Source: an uncultured Eubacteriales bacterium
GTDB lineage: Bacteria > Bacillota > Clostridia > Christensenellales > Aristaeellaceae
Length of the DNA stretch: 47,597 bases
NCBI GenBank assembly: GCA_900315315.1
Contig: OMYT01000023.1
Coordinates: forward strand, 52,405-100,001
Reading direction: 5' to 3'
The notes below the pieces were generated by a model. That model searched no databases, was not told the DNA's origin, and saw only the letters and a program-made list of their open reading frames with translations. Shown here one piece after another: positions 30,828 to 39,754 of this stretch (positions are counted from its first letter, which is position 1; each line of letters begins with the position of its first letter). A program made the translations under genes and the position numbers.

Positions 30828-33136
30828 TATTTATGCCCATTCGGCGCGTGCTCCCACGCATACTCAATCGCTTGCTCGTGCCCGCTGTCCACCTTGTTGC
30901 TGTCGTGGGTCCGGCTGTTCGTAAAGTGGATACATACCTGGCCCTTGAAGTTATTCGTGGAGATGGTGTCGCCTTCCGGATAATTGTGCGGCACACCGTA
31001 CAGCGAGCAGGCGAAGGTCCGCGTGCCGATGGTGACCAGCAGCGGCCGGCGCTGATACAGGTTTTTGCTTGCGATTTCGGTACTGTTGCTTACGCCGTAG
31101 CACTTGCACAGCCGGGCGGTGTCCGCTGCCGTCAGCGGTTCCGCGTCGACATGGCGGCCGCCGGCCCAGCGGTGAGCCCACCAGACGATACCGGTCTTCA
31201 CGTCGTAAACCTTGTAGTTGGCGCCTCTGGGCCACATTTCGTTGATGCCGCCCGTGTACCAGTCGATCTTCTCGGCCGGGTAGAGAGTCATGGTCAGGTT
31301 GCTGGTGTCGCCGGTTCCGACGGGCACAGTGCCGAACAGCTTGTGCTGCGTGGCCGCGCCGGCGATGCCGTCCGCGCTCAGCCCCTTAGCCTTCTGGAAG
31401 GCTTTGACCGCTTCCGCGACGGCGGTTGTGTACTTGTTGGTGACGCTGCCGGAATAGTATCCCTGGTTGATCAGTTCCTGCACCAGGTTTTTCACCGCGT
31501 TGCCGGTGGAACCGGTCTTCAGCGTCGTATAGGAAGCTTCCTGGCCGTTGCCGCCGCCTCCGTCGTCGACCGGCGCGGTGGTGATGGACGGCGCGGGGGT
31601 CGGCGTCACGAGCGGGCTGCCGTCCTGATTGCATTGAGTCACATAATTCCCGTGCAGGAAGCCCTTGCCGAGGGTCGGGTGTTTCACCTCGTACCACTGG
31701 ACGCCTTTGACCGTGGTCGGATAGCCGTAGTAGGGCAGGACCACGTTCCTGCTGACGGTACCGATGACGTCGGAATATCCCGCGTTCTTGCGGAGGTTCA
31801 CGCCGCCGGCGGTGGTCTTGACCCAGCCGGTGGGCGTGTCTTCCGGTGCGGGCGTCGGCGTTTCACCGCTTGGAGCAGGCGTGACGTCCGGAGCGCTCAC
31901 GACGGTCACCACGTCGCCGCGCAGATATCCGCGGTTGTTGCCGTCCTGGACGAAATACCAGGTATAACCGTTTTTCGAAACCGGCGTCAGCAGATAGGGC
32001 AGGGTTACGTTTTTGGCAATCTGCTTGATGACTGTGCCGTTGATGGTGGCCCGCAGGTTGCACCCGCCGACCTTGGTTTTGACCCAACCGATGCCGTTGG
32101 GATTAACGGTTTCTGTCGGCGCCGGGGTTGGTGTCGGCGTATTGGAGGAACCGCTGCCTCCGCTTGAGAAGGGCTGCACACAGTCGCCCCGGACATAGTA
32201 TGTTTTTCCGTTTCTGGAAACCGGATACCAGGTGTATCCGCCCTGTTTGACGGAATTGCCGGCAAGGGGCAGGGTTGTTCCCTGACCGGTCCAGTCGTTC
32301 TTGGTGTCGTAGTCGCCGTTCGGTTTGGTCCGCAGGTGGCAGCTGCTCAGGATCAGTTTCACATGGGTGAAACCCGAGGATGAGGAAGAGCCTGAGGAAT
32401 TGTTTGTCGGTGCGGGGGTCGGCGTTGCGACTGTGGCCTCGCCGTTTTCGGCGCCGCCGCTCAGGATGGAAATGAAGTCGCTCATGATATAGCCGGTCAC
32501 GCCGTCGTATCTTACCTTATAGAAGGTACCGGATCCTGCGCCGATCACCGAGGGGATGGTCAGGATTTCAACCTGCGTGTTCCGGTCCAGCTTCATCAGG
32601 CTGTGATATCCGGTGCCGGGGCCTTCCCGGAAGTTCGTACCGCCCGCGGTCACTACGCCCTTCGTGCCGGATTTGGCCGTCAGGTCGGAGGTGCCGGCGG
32701 GGGCCGGGGTCGGGGTCGGGGTCGGGTCGCTGCCGTTGGATTCGGGAATCGGGGTCGGCGTCGCGGCCGAGCCGGTGGCGTTGTATGCCTGGTATTCGGC
32801 GTCCGTCAGTTCGCGGAAAAAGTCCCCGTGGATATATCCGAAGTAGGTATTGCTGTTCTTTCTGGACGGGTCTGTTGTGGATACCCGGTACCAGTGAATC
32901 TTTTCCGCGTTCTTCTCATCCAGAATCTCACACACGTGGTCCTTCGGGAGGGAGAAGATGATCTTCTCGCTCGTGCTCGCGCCGTATCTGACATTGACTT
33001 TATCCAGGGTGATGCCCAGTTTTTTGGTTTCCGCGCGGGCAGCAGTATTCCGGCCCGTCCCGGCGGGGATCAGCAAACAAAGCAGGCTCAGCATCAGCGC
33101 GAAGAACAGCAGGCGTTGGCGGCGGTATACTGTCAT
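30827..33136 (-). CDS. Secreted multi-SH3, peptidoglycan-binding-like protein
   Basis: 769 residues. A signal peptide (MTVYRRQRLLFFALMLSLLC, cleavage near ARAE) is followed by five bacterial SH3-like domains (about 38-110, 150-225, 252-320, 345-405, 438-500) joined by Thr/Pro linkers such as TPTPTPAPAG. A peptidoglycan-binding 1 domain (LKTGSTGNAVKNLVQEL, about 535-600) and a C-terminal domain of about 150 residues with GVPHNYPEGDTIS and VCIHFTNSRTHDS complete it. The last domain is not one I can name; its conserved His, Cys and Asp residues suggest an enzyme. Acts at the cell wall. Confidence 0.82.
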   Translation of the reverse strand: MTVYRRQRLLFFALMLSLLCLLIPAGTGRNTAARAETKKLGITLDKVNVRYGASTSEKIIFSLPKDHVCEILDEKNAEKIHWYRVSTTDPSRKNSNTYFGYIHGDFFRELTDAEYQAYNATGSAATPTPIPESNGSDPTPTPTPAPAGTSDLTAKSGTKGVVTAGGTNFREGPGTGYHSLMKLDRNTQVEILTIPSVIGAGSGTFYKVRYDGVTGYIMSDFISILSGGAENGEATVATPTPAPTNNSSGSSSSSGFTHVKLILSSCHLRTKPNGDYDTKNDWTGQGTTLPLAGNSVKQGGYTWYPVSRNGKTYYVRGDCVQPFSSGGSGSSNTPTPTPAPTETVNPNGIGWVKTKVGGCNLRATINGTVIKQIAKNVTLPYLLTPVSKNGYTWYFVQDGNNRGYLRGDVVTVVSAPDVTPAPSGETPTPAPEDTPTGWVKTTAGGVNLRKNAGYSDVIGTVSRNVVLPYYGYPTTVKGVQWYEVKHPTLGKGFLHGNYVTQCNQDGSPLVTPTPAPSITTAPVDDGGGGNGQEASYTTLKTGSTGNAVKNLVQELINQGYYSGSVTNKYTTAVAEAVKAFQKAKGLSADGIAGAATQHKLFGTVPVGTGDTSNLTMTLYPAEKIDWYTGGINEMWPRGANYKVYDVKTGIVWWAHRWAGGRHVDAEPLTAADTARLCKCYGVSNSTEIASKNLYQRRPLLVTIGTRTFACSLYGVPHNYPEGDTISTNNFKGQVCIHFTNSRTHDSNKVDSGHEQAIEYAWEHAPNGHK

Positions 33137-33191
33137 TTATGGCTCACCTCATTGTTCAGTCTCGAAAATCGGTACACAACTGTACAGAGTC

Positions 33192-33220
33192 ATTGTATTA
33201 CGAAAATGTTACAATGTCAA
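33192..33220 (-). promoter_or_regulatory. Promoter of the SH3-domain gene
   Basis: Minus strand: TTGACA (33220-33215), 17 bp, TACAAT (33197-33192), about 55 bp before the ATG. Confidence 0.8.
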
Positions 33221-33240
33221 CAAAAACATTTCAATTTTCT

Positions 33241-33275
33241 AAAGAAAAATGAGAATCGGTGTCATTCCGATTCTC
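33241..33275 (-). terminator. Terminator of leuS
   Basis: Minus strand: GAGAATCGG / CCGATTCTC stem, then ATTTTTCTTT. Confidence 0.85.
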
Positions 33276-33288
33276 ATGTCATCCCGAC

Positions 33289-35712
33289 TCACTTCACTAC
33301 GATATTTACGATTCTGCCTTTCACATAGATTTCCTTCACAATCGTCTTTCCGGCGATGGTAACCTGCACGTTGTGCATCGCGTGCGCCTTCTCCAGCACC
33401 GCTGCCTGTTCCTCGTCCACGCCGATCTCCACCGTGGCCCGAACCTTGCCGTTCACCTGCACAGGGATCTGGATCGTGTCCTCCTTGATCTTTTCCTCGT
33501 CCCATACCGGCCAAGGCTCGTAGGCCAGGGTTTCCTCATGGCCCAGCACGTTCCACATCTCCTCGCCGATGTGCGGGCAGATGCAGCTGATCATCTTCAC
33601 AAAGGCTTCCGCGTACTCCTTCGGGCATTTGCCGTTCTTGTAGCACGCGTTCACGAAGATCATCATCTGGCTGATTGCGGTGTTGAAGCCCAGCGTCTCA
33701 AAGTCACCGGTCACCTTTTTCACCGTCTGGTGGAACACCCGGTCCAGCGCGCCGTCGTTTTCCTCGGGGATGTTCTCCTCGTTGGTGAAGAAAGTCCACA
33801 CCCGGTTCAGGAACTTCCGCGCGCCCTCGACGCCCTGCGGGCTCCAGGGTTTCGAGACTTCCAGCGGGCCCATGAACATCTCATACAGCCGCAGCGTGTC
33901 CGCCCCGTATTTCTCGACGATGTCGCTGGGGTTTACCACGTATTTCGGGAAGCGCTTGCCCATCTTGATGCCGTTTTCGCCCAGGATCATCCCCTGGTGC
34001 ACCAGCTTCCGGAACGGTTCCTTCACGGGGCTCAGCCCCTTGTCATACAGGTACCGGTTCCAGATCCGGCTGTACATCAGGTGGCCCACCGCGTGCTCCG
34101 GCCCGCCGATGTACAGGTCCACCGGCAGCCAGTGCTCCAGCAGTTTGTAGTCGGCGAAGGTCTTGTCGTTGTGCGGGTCGATGTAGCGCATATAGTACCA
34201 GCTGCTGCCGGCGGAGCCGGGCATGGTGCTGGTTTCGCGGATGCCCTTCACGCCGTTTTTGTCGTAGTGTTTCCACTCCTCGGCGTTTTCCAGCGGGGCC
34301 TTCCCGTTCTTTCCTTTATAGTCCTCCAGTTCCGGCAGGATCAGCGGCAGCTCGTCGTCCGGCAGGGGATAGATGCTCCCGTCCTCCAGGTGCACCATCG
34401 GCACGGGCTCGCCCCAGTACCGCTGCCGCGCGAAGATCCATTCGCGGAAGTGGTAGTTCACCGTGCGCTTGGCCACGCCCATCTTCTCGAGCTTCGCGGT
34501 GATGGCCTCCTTGGCCTCCTCCACCGTCAGCCCGGTGAATTCCTCGCTGTTGATCAGTTTGCATCCCTTGCCCAGGTAGTCGCCCTTTTCAAAGGCGTGT
34601 TCGGAGACATCCGCCCCGTCGATGACCTGGACCATAGGAATTTTGTGGGCCACCGCGTATTCAAAGTCGCGCTGGTCGTGGCTCGGCACGGCCATGACCG
34701 CGCCCGTGCCGTAGCTCGCCAGCACGAAGTCGCCGATGAACAGCTCTGCTTCCTTCCTGTTCGCCGGGTTGATGCACGTTACGCCCTCCAGGCGGCAGCC
34801 GCTCTTGCCCTTGTTCAGCTCCGTCCGGTCCATGTCGTTCTTCTTCTTGGTTTCCTCGATATAGGCCAGAACCTCTTCCTTGTTCCGGATCCGGGGCATC
34901 AGGTCCTGCACCAGCTGCCCGTCCGGCGCCAGCACCATGAAGGTAATACCGTAGATGGTCTCAATACACGTGGTGAAGATGCTGAATTCGCCGCCGCCGA
35001 CGATCTGGAATTTCACCTCGACACCCTCGCTCTTGCCGATCCAGTGGCGCTGCATATCCTTGGTGCTCTCCGGCCAGTCGATCTCGTTCAGGCCTTCCAG
35101 CAGCTTCTCGGCGAAGGCAGGCTGGTCGATAACCCACTGCTTCATGTTCTTCCGCACCACGGGGTAGCCGCCGCGCTCGCTCTTGCCGTCGATCACCTCG
35201 TCGTTGGACAGCACTGTGCCCAGCTCCTCGCACCAGTTCACCGGCATGTCGATATACTTGGCGTAGCCGTCCAGGTACAGCTGCTTGAAGATCCACTGGG
35301 TCCAGTGGTAGAACTCCGGATCGCTCGTGGCGATCATCTTGTCCCAGTCGTAGTCAAACCCCAGCTCCTTCAGCTGACGGCTGAAGGTCCGGATGTTTTC
35401 CTTCGTAAAGCCTTCCGGATGGTGCCCCGTCGTCACGGCGTACTGCTCCGCCGGCAGGCCGAAGGAGTCGTACCCCATGGGATGGAGCACGTTGTAGCCC
35501 TGCATCCGCTTCATGCGGCTGACGATATCCGTTGCGGTGTAGCCCTCGGGATGACCGGCGTGCAGGCCCACGCCGCTGGGGTAGGGAAACATGTCCAGGG
35601 CGTAGAATTTGGGTTTGGAAAAATCCCATACGTCGGTATGGAAGGTCTTGTGCTCCTCCCAGTACTGCTGCCATTTTTTCTCGATCACCTTCGGGTCATA
35701 AATACGGTCCAT
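33289..35712 (-). CDS. leuS: Leucyl-tRNA synthetase (atypical motifs)
   Basis: 807 residues from ATG 35712 (AGGATCAGGTG upstream), charging tRNA-Leu. HIGH motif appears as HAGH in YPSGVGLHAGHPEGYTATD; editing domain has GTGAVMAVPSHDQRD; zinc-region and WYYMRYIDP block are present; C-terminal anticodon-binding and Leu-specific domains are intact. Two signatures depart from the usual bacterial form: KMSKS is KMGKRFPKYVVNP, and the editing T-rich TTRPDT is TTCIETIYG. These may mark a lineage-specific LeuRS type rather than loss of function. Confidence 0.95.
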   Translation of the reverse strand: MDRIYDPKVIEKKWQQYWEEHKTFHTDVWDFSKPKFYALDMFPYPSGVGLHAGHPEGYTATDIVSRMKRMQGYNVLHPMGYDSFGLPAEQYAVTTGHHPEGFTKENIRTFSRQLKELGFDYDWDKMIATSDPEFYHWTQWIFKQLYLDGYAKYIDMPVNWCEELGTVLSNDEVIDGKSERGGYPVVRKNMKQWVIDQPAFAEKLLEGLNEIDWPESTKDMQRHWIGKSEGVEVKFQIVGGGEFSIFTTCIETIYGITFMVLAPDGQLVQDLMPRIRNKEEVLAYIEETKKKNDMDRTELNKGKSGCRLEGVTCINPANRKEAELFIGDFVLASYGTGAVMAVPSHDQRDFEYAVAHKIPMVQVIDGADVSEHAFEKGDYLGKGCKLINSEEFTGLTVEEAKEAITAKLEKMGVAKRTVNYHFREWIFARQRYWGEPVPMVHLEDGSIYPLPDDELPLILPELEDYKGKNGKAPLENAEEWKHYDKNGVKGIRETSTMPGSAGSSWYYMRYIDPHNDKTFADYKLLEHWLPVDLYIGGPEHAVGHLMYSRIWNRYLYDKGLSPVKEPFRKLVHQGMILGENGIKMGKRFPKYVVNPSDIVEKYGADTLRLYEMFMGPLEVSKPWSPQGVEGARKFLNRVWTFFTNEENIPEENDGALDRVFHQTVKKVTGDFETLGFNTAISQMMIFVNACYKNGKCPKEYAEAFVKMISCICPHIGEEMWNVLGHEETLAYEPWPVWDEEKIKEDTIQIPVQVNGKVRATVEIGVDEEQAAVLEKAHAMHNVQVTIAGKTIVKEIYVKGRIVNIVVK

Positions 35713-35745
35713 GCGTTTCACCTGATCCTTCAAAATATTGAATGA

Positions 35746-35774
35746 AGTATAGCACAAACAACGGATTGGGACAA
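35746..35774 (-). promoter_or_regulatory. Promoter of leuS
   Basis: Minus strand: TTGTCC (35774-35769), 17 bp, TATACT (35751-35746). The -35 lies in a GGATTGTCCCAATCC inverted repeat. No T-box leader is seen in the short 5' region. Confidence 0.7.
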
Positions 35775-35812
35775 TCCGAATTCGGAATTCGTTTATAATT
35801 CAAAATTCAGAA
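35775..35812. repeat. AATTC-rich intergenic tract
   Basis: Short repeated ATTC/AATTC units (ATTCGGAATTC, TATAATTCAAAATTCAGAATT) between the leuS promoter and the glycosyltransferase end; similar AT-rich ATTC arrays occur between genes in Clostridia (recollection). Confidence 0.4.
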
Positions 35813-37456
35813 TTAATAATGATAATTCGCTTTCTTTTTGCTGAAGCGCTCGCTGTAGCAGGGGTCGTGGACGTTCTTGCCCCATTTTTGTTCAAAATGG
35901 GAAACATCATTTTCGTTCCGCGCTGTTCCGCTGAGCAGCAGCCGGTTCGGCGTCAGTTCAGCCTTCGCATGGGGGGTGAACACGAACCATTTCTTTGCCA
36001 GCCGCTGGCGCATCCCCAGGTCCGCCGCGGCGAGCCCGCCCCGGAACCCTTCGTCCAGCGGCACCCAGTTGACCCGCTTCACCATCAGGCAGCAGAGGCT
36101 CACGGCGCTGACGTTGTGTACCTTGTTCATCATGTCGTGCCATCCGCCGGCCCGGTAATACATCCCTTCGTTGATGCACTGGGCGGTATGCTCCATGCCC
36201 ACGGCAAAGCCGCCGTGGGTGATGCGGCCTTTCGGATCTGTCAATACGCCTGTCACGCCCGCCACGTCGTCCCGCCGGGCATACATGAGCATTTCCCGGA
36301 TGAAATACCGGTTCATTTCCGTCACGCCCGCGTCCAGGATCAGCAGGTAGTCCGACTTCGAGGTCGAGGCGGCCTCGTTGATCATTCCGATCCGCTCTTC
36401 CTCCCCGCCCGTCACGAGACTCCCGGTCAGGTTTGGCCAGTCGGTCCGGAACTGCAGCTCGCCCAGGCATTCCCGGCACTCCTCGTCGGTCCTCCCGTGG
36501 ACGATTGCCTCGACGGAGGCATCCGCCGGGATTTCGTACCAGAGGCGGATTTCCTTGTTCACGGGCACCGCTTCGACTTTCCGTCCCATCCTGCCCTCGT
36601 GCTCTGTTGCCGCGCGGCATCCGTTTTCCAGGCAGGTCCACATGTCCCGGTGGCTCTTGCTGGAGAAAACCTCCCGCCAGCTGTACAGGGTGTAGGGCAG
36701 GTGCTCGATCCGGCTCGTCTTTTCCGCCAGGCGGAGGAAAAGGTCGTGATCCTGGCTGCCGTCAAATCCGCTGCGCAGTCCGGTCTCCTCCAGCAGGTCC
36801 CGGCGGATCACCGCCATGTGGCACAGATAGTTGTCGCTGATCAGGGTATCCGGGCAGTAGTCCGGTTTGTAGTGCGGGTCCATGTGGCACCACCCGTTCT
36901 CGGTGATCCGGTCCTCGTCGGAGTAGATCACATCCGGATGCTTATTCGCGATGCATTCCGCCGCCCGCCACAGGGCGTCGGGGGCCAGCAGGTCGTCGTG
37001 GTCGCACAGCACGGCGTATTCGCCCTTTGCTTCCTTCACGGCTTCGTTTGTGTTGCCGCTGATGCCTTTGTTTTTCTCTCCGCGGATCACCCGCAGGCGG
37101 GCGTCGGCCTTTGCGGCGCCTTCCAGCACGGCGAGGGTTTCCGCGCGGGTGCTCGCCCCGTCGTACAGCACCGCCTCGAAGTTTTCGTAGCTCTGCGCCG
37201 CAATGCTCTCCAGCAGCGCCCGCAGCATGCCCGGGTCCGTGTTGTAGATCGGGACCACCACGCTGATCAGCCCGGCCTCGGGCGGGTTTTCCCGCTGCCG
37301 CTGCAGCTCCGCCGCCGTCGCCTTCTCCCGCTTCCACCGCCGGTCGTAGGTTCCCAGCAGAATCTGTTTTCCCTTCTGCCCGAGCCGTTTCAGCGTGTAG
37401 GCCGTCCCGTGGCTTTCCCGGTATTCCCGGATCCGATCGATCGCTTTGCTGTTCAT
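35813..37456 (-). CDS. GT2-family glycosyltransferase
   Basis: 547 residues from ATG 37456 (AGAGGGA upstream; the longer frame overlaps the divergent AraC promoter). GT-A fold: ISVVVPIYNTD (about 65), nucleotide-sugar site LCDHDDLLAPDAL (about 150), VIYSDEDR and HMAVIRR blocks, then a second GT2-like segment (YLLILDAGVTEM, about 385) characteristic of large rhamnosyl- or other cell-surface glycosyltransferases. No membrane helix. Probably builds a cell-surface polysaccharide; sugar unknown. Confidence 0.85.
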   Translation of the reverse strand: MNSKAIDRIREYRESHGTAYTLKRLGQKGKQILLGTYDRRWKREKATAAELQRQRENPPEAGLISVVVPIYNTDPGMLRALLESIAAQSYENFEAVLYDGASTRAETLAVLEGAAKADARLRVIRGEKNKGISGNTNEAVKEAKGEYAVLCDHDDLLAPDALWRAAECIANKHPDVIYSDEDRITENGWCHMDPHYKPDYCPDTLISDNYLCHMAVIRRDLLEETGLRSGFDGSQDHDLFLRLAEKTSRIEHLPYTLYSWREVFSSKSHRDMWTCLENGCRAATEHEGRMGRKVEAVPVNKEIRLWYEIPADASVEAIVHGRTDEECRECLGELQFRTDWPNLTGSLVTGGEEERIGMINEAASTSKSDYLLILDAGVTEMNRYFIREMLMYARRDDVAGVTGVLTDPKGRITHGGFAVGMEHTAQCINEGMYYRAGGWHDMMNKVHNVSAVSLCCLMVKRVNWVPLDEGFRGGLAAADLGMRQRLAKKWFVFTPHAKAELTPNRLLLSGTARNENDVSHFEQKWGKNVHDPCYSERFSKKKANYHY

Positions 37457-37534
37457 TCCCGAAACGCTTCCCTCTGCCTTTCTCTGCCTGATAAAAAACT
37501 GCGGAAAAACCTTTGAAATCAATCCCCCTGCGCA

Positions 37535-37563
37535 TTGACAAACGCTTCCGCGAGTTGTATACT
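37535..37563 (+). promoter_or_regulatory. Promoter of the AraC-type regulator
   Basis: TTGACA (37535-37540), 17 bp, TATACT (37558-37563), about 50 bp before the ATG. Confidence 0.8.
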
Positions 37564-37610
37564 GGGATCGCGATTTGTCATATTTGGTCAATTTAGCGGG
37601 AGGATTAACC

Positions 37611-38522
37611 ATGGCTTCGTACCTGTTGAAAGAAATCCCGGAGCATCTCAGCTCCCTGGCCGTGGAGGGTGTCCATAAGCCCGGCAGCTTGACGCAGGCC
37701 AGCGGCGCCTGGATCCACGCGGCCGGCTGTTTCGTCCTGGAGAAGGGGACCCATGCCCTCAACGCGCATGATCAGTGGGTCTGGCTCGCGGTCGAGCGGG
37801 GGGACATTGTCCTCTCCTGGGATAATCATGAGCTGGAGCTCCCGGCTGAGTCGACCTGTTTCCTCCCGGGGGGCGACAAGCGCTGCGAAATCACCACGGA
37901 AAAGGAAACCCGCTGCCTCTGGATCGCCCTGGAAGGCCCCCTCAGCCCCATGGTCGTGCGCAAGATGGGCGCCCTCCTGCATATGCCCCTGAAGCAGGGC
38001 GCGCTCCCGAGCCAGATCTACCTCGCGGAGCAGATCGTCCAGGTCATCGTCCGCCATTCCGGCACTGCCGATGCCACCTATCAGCTGCAGCACCTGCTCT
38101 ACGGGATGATCGCCTCCCACTGGGGCCAGCCCGTCGCCATGGACGCCATGCTTTCCCATGAGATCGCCAAGGTCGTGGATACCCTCCGCGCCAATCAGTA
38201 TAAGGATAATTTCTCCCTGGCGGATATGGCCGCCATTTCCCGCATGCCGATGGAGACGTTCCGCAAGCGCTTTGTGGCGGAGGTCGGCATGCCGCCGCTC
38301 TCCTATGTGCTCCACTGCAAGATGGAGCGCGCCAAGGAGCTCCTGCGGGACCAGAACTGCTCCGTCCGCCAGGCCGGAATCGAGGTCGGTATGCAGGATC
38401 CCTATCACTTCTCCAAGCAGTTCAAGCACATCGTGGGCATCAGCCCCAGCGCCTTCATGAAGCAGGCCTCCGTTCCCTCCGCCACCATCCGCGGCGTCAC
38501 CCCCAAAACCAGGAAAAAGTAA
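37611..38522 (+). CDS. AraC-family transcriptional regulator
   Basis: 303 residues from ATG 37611 (GGGAGGATTAACC upstream). N-terminal cupin-like ligand-binding half, then two HTH motifs of the AraC/XylS type (FSLADMAAISRMPMETFRKRF about 215 and VRQAGIEVGMQDPYHFSKQF about 255, ending GISPSAFMK). Likely senses a sugar or other small molecule. Target genes not evident; the neighbours are on the other strand. A near full-length opposite frame is a shadow. Confidence 0.9.
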   Translation: MASYLLKEIPEHLSSLAVEGVHKPGSLTQASGAWIHAAGCFVLEKGTHALNAHDQWVWLAVERGDIVLSWDNHELELPAESTCFLPGGDKRCEITTEKETRCLWIALEGPLSPMVVRKMGALLHMPLKQGALPSQIYLAEQIVQVIVRHSGTADATYQLQHLLYGMIASHWGQPVAMDAMLSHEIAKVVDTLRANQYKDNFSLADMAAISRMPMETFRKRFVAEVGMPPLSYVLHCKMERAKELLRDQNCSVRQAGIEVGMQDPYHFSKQFKHIVGISPSAFMKQASVPSATIRGVTPKTRKK

Positions 38523-38569
38523 CGGCGCCCGCCGCAGCGGAACTTCACTCTCCACTCTTCACTCTTCAC

Positions 38570-39754
38570 TCAGTTTGGCTGCTCCTGCAGCCGCTTTTTT
38601 CTTCTCTTATCCAGCCATTTCCCCACCGGCCTCTCCACCGCGTACGTCACAATCACCGCCAGCGCCAGGCTGATCCCGAAGCACAGCCACGTGTATTTCA
38701 TCTGCCACGGCAGCTCCCCGGCCATGTTCGGGTTCTCGCTCTCGGCCCGCGGGATCCCCAGCCGCTTCAGGTGCACCGTCACCGTCTGGTGGATCAGGTA
38801 GTAGTTCATGCTGATGCCCCCCAGGAACCGCGTCACCGGGTTGCCCAGCAGCAGTCTCAGCGGCTTCAGCGAAAACGGCGCGCTCAGGCAGAGGGTCCCG
38901 AAGCACAGGGCAAACAGCGGGCGGAACATCATCTGGCGCTTCTGAATCTCCACATACCCGCTGGATGTCGCCTGGACCCGCAGCAGCCGCAGCAGCAGGA
39001 ACAGCGCCAGCGCGAACGCGGCCGTCGCCGCGCCCTGCCACGCCCATCCGGCCTTCCGGCTGATCCCTTCCCGCCGCTTTTCCAGATGCACGTAAGCAAT
39101 CGCCCCCGCGATCCCGATCACATACACGTCCAGGAAGTTCAGCAGCTGGTTCACCACCATCGTGAAGTCATCCAGCGCCCAGATGCACCACGCCCGGAAC
39201 CCGAAGCACAGCCCCAGCATTACGCAGGCGGCCGCCGCGGGTTTTTTCATCATCCCCCGGGCGATCAGCGGGAACAGCAGATATCCCTGCACCAGGATTG
39301 CCAGCGTCCAGCCGGCCGCCCCCAGCGGCGTCGCCACATAGGTGTCGTAGAAGAACGTGAAGGTGAAGGTCAGGTGGGTCGCCAGGTCCTTCACCATGTA
39401 CTGCGGGCTGTTATACAAGTTCCACGGCAGGGCGATGGCGAAGAACGTCACCAGGGTGATGAAATAGTATCCCGGTACGATCCGCCGGAATCTCCGGTAG
39501 TAGAAATCCTTCGTCTCCGGCGCCGGGGTCCCTTCCGCCATCGTGCGCGCCCACGGCAGGAACAGCAGGAAGCAGCTCAGCAGCACCGTACCGTCCACCC
39601 ACACATAGCCGCTCCGCACCAGGTAGTCCAGGCTGTAGTTCCCGATGTACGGCCGCAGCCAGCTTTGCTGCCAGATGTGGTACCAGCTGACGATGAAGAT
39701 CATCAGCACCCGCAGGCCGTCCAGCTCAGGGATGCGCGCTTTCACTCTCTTCAT
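38570..39754 (-). CDS. Acyltransferase 3-family membrane protein
   Basis: 394 residues, MKRVKARIPELDGLRVLMIF. About ten transmembrane helices. The conserved His is in FIVSWYHIWQQ (about 22), followed by FRRIVPGYYF, and a late FLGGISMNYYLIHQTV block. Family members transfer acyl groups to extracytoplasmic sugars or peptidoglycan. Overlaps the upstream gene by ATGA, so translation is coupled. Confidence 0.88.
   Translation of the reverse strand: MKRVKARIPELDGLRVLMIFIVSWYHIWQQSWLRPYIGNYSLDYLVRSGYVWVDGTVLLSCFLLFLPWARTMAEGTPAPETKDFYYRRFRRIVPGYYFITLVTFFAIALPWNLYNSPQYMVKDLATHLTFTFTFFYDTYVATPLGAAGWTLAILVQGYLLFPLIARGMMKKPAAAACVMLGLCFGFRAWCIWALDDFTMVVNQLLNFLDVYVIGIAGAIAYVHLEKRREGISRKAGWAWQGAATAAFALALFLLLRLLRVQATSSGYVEIQKRQMMFRPLFALCFGTLCLSAPFSLKPLRLLLGNPVTRFLGGISMNYYLIHQTVTVHLKRLGIPRAESENPNMAGELPWQMKYTWLCFGISLALAVIVTYAVERPVGKWLDKRRKKRLQEQPN

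Noticed and set aside
33259-35745. 828-codon plus-strand frame over leuS
   Set aside because: Antisense shadow of leuS with His/Val-rich composition and no domain.
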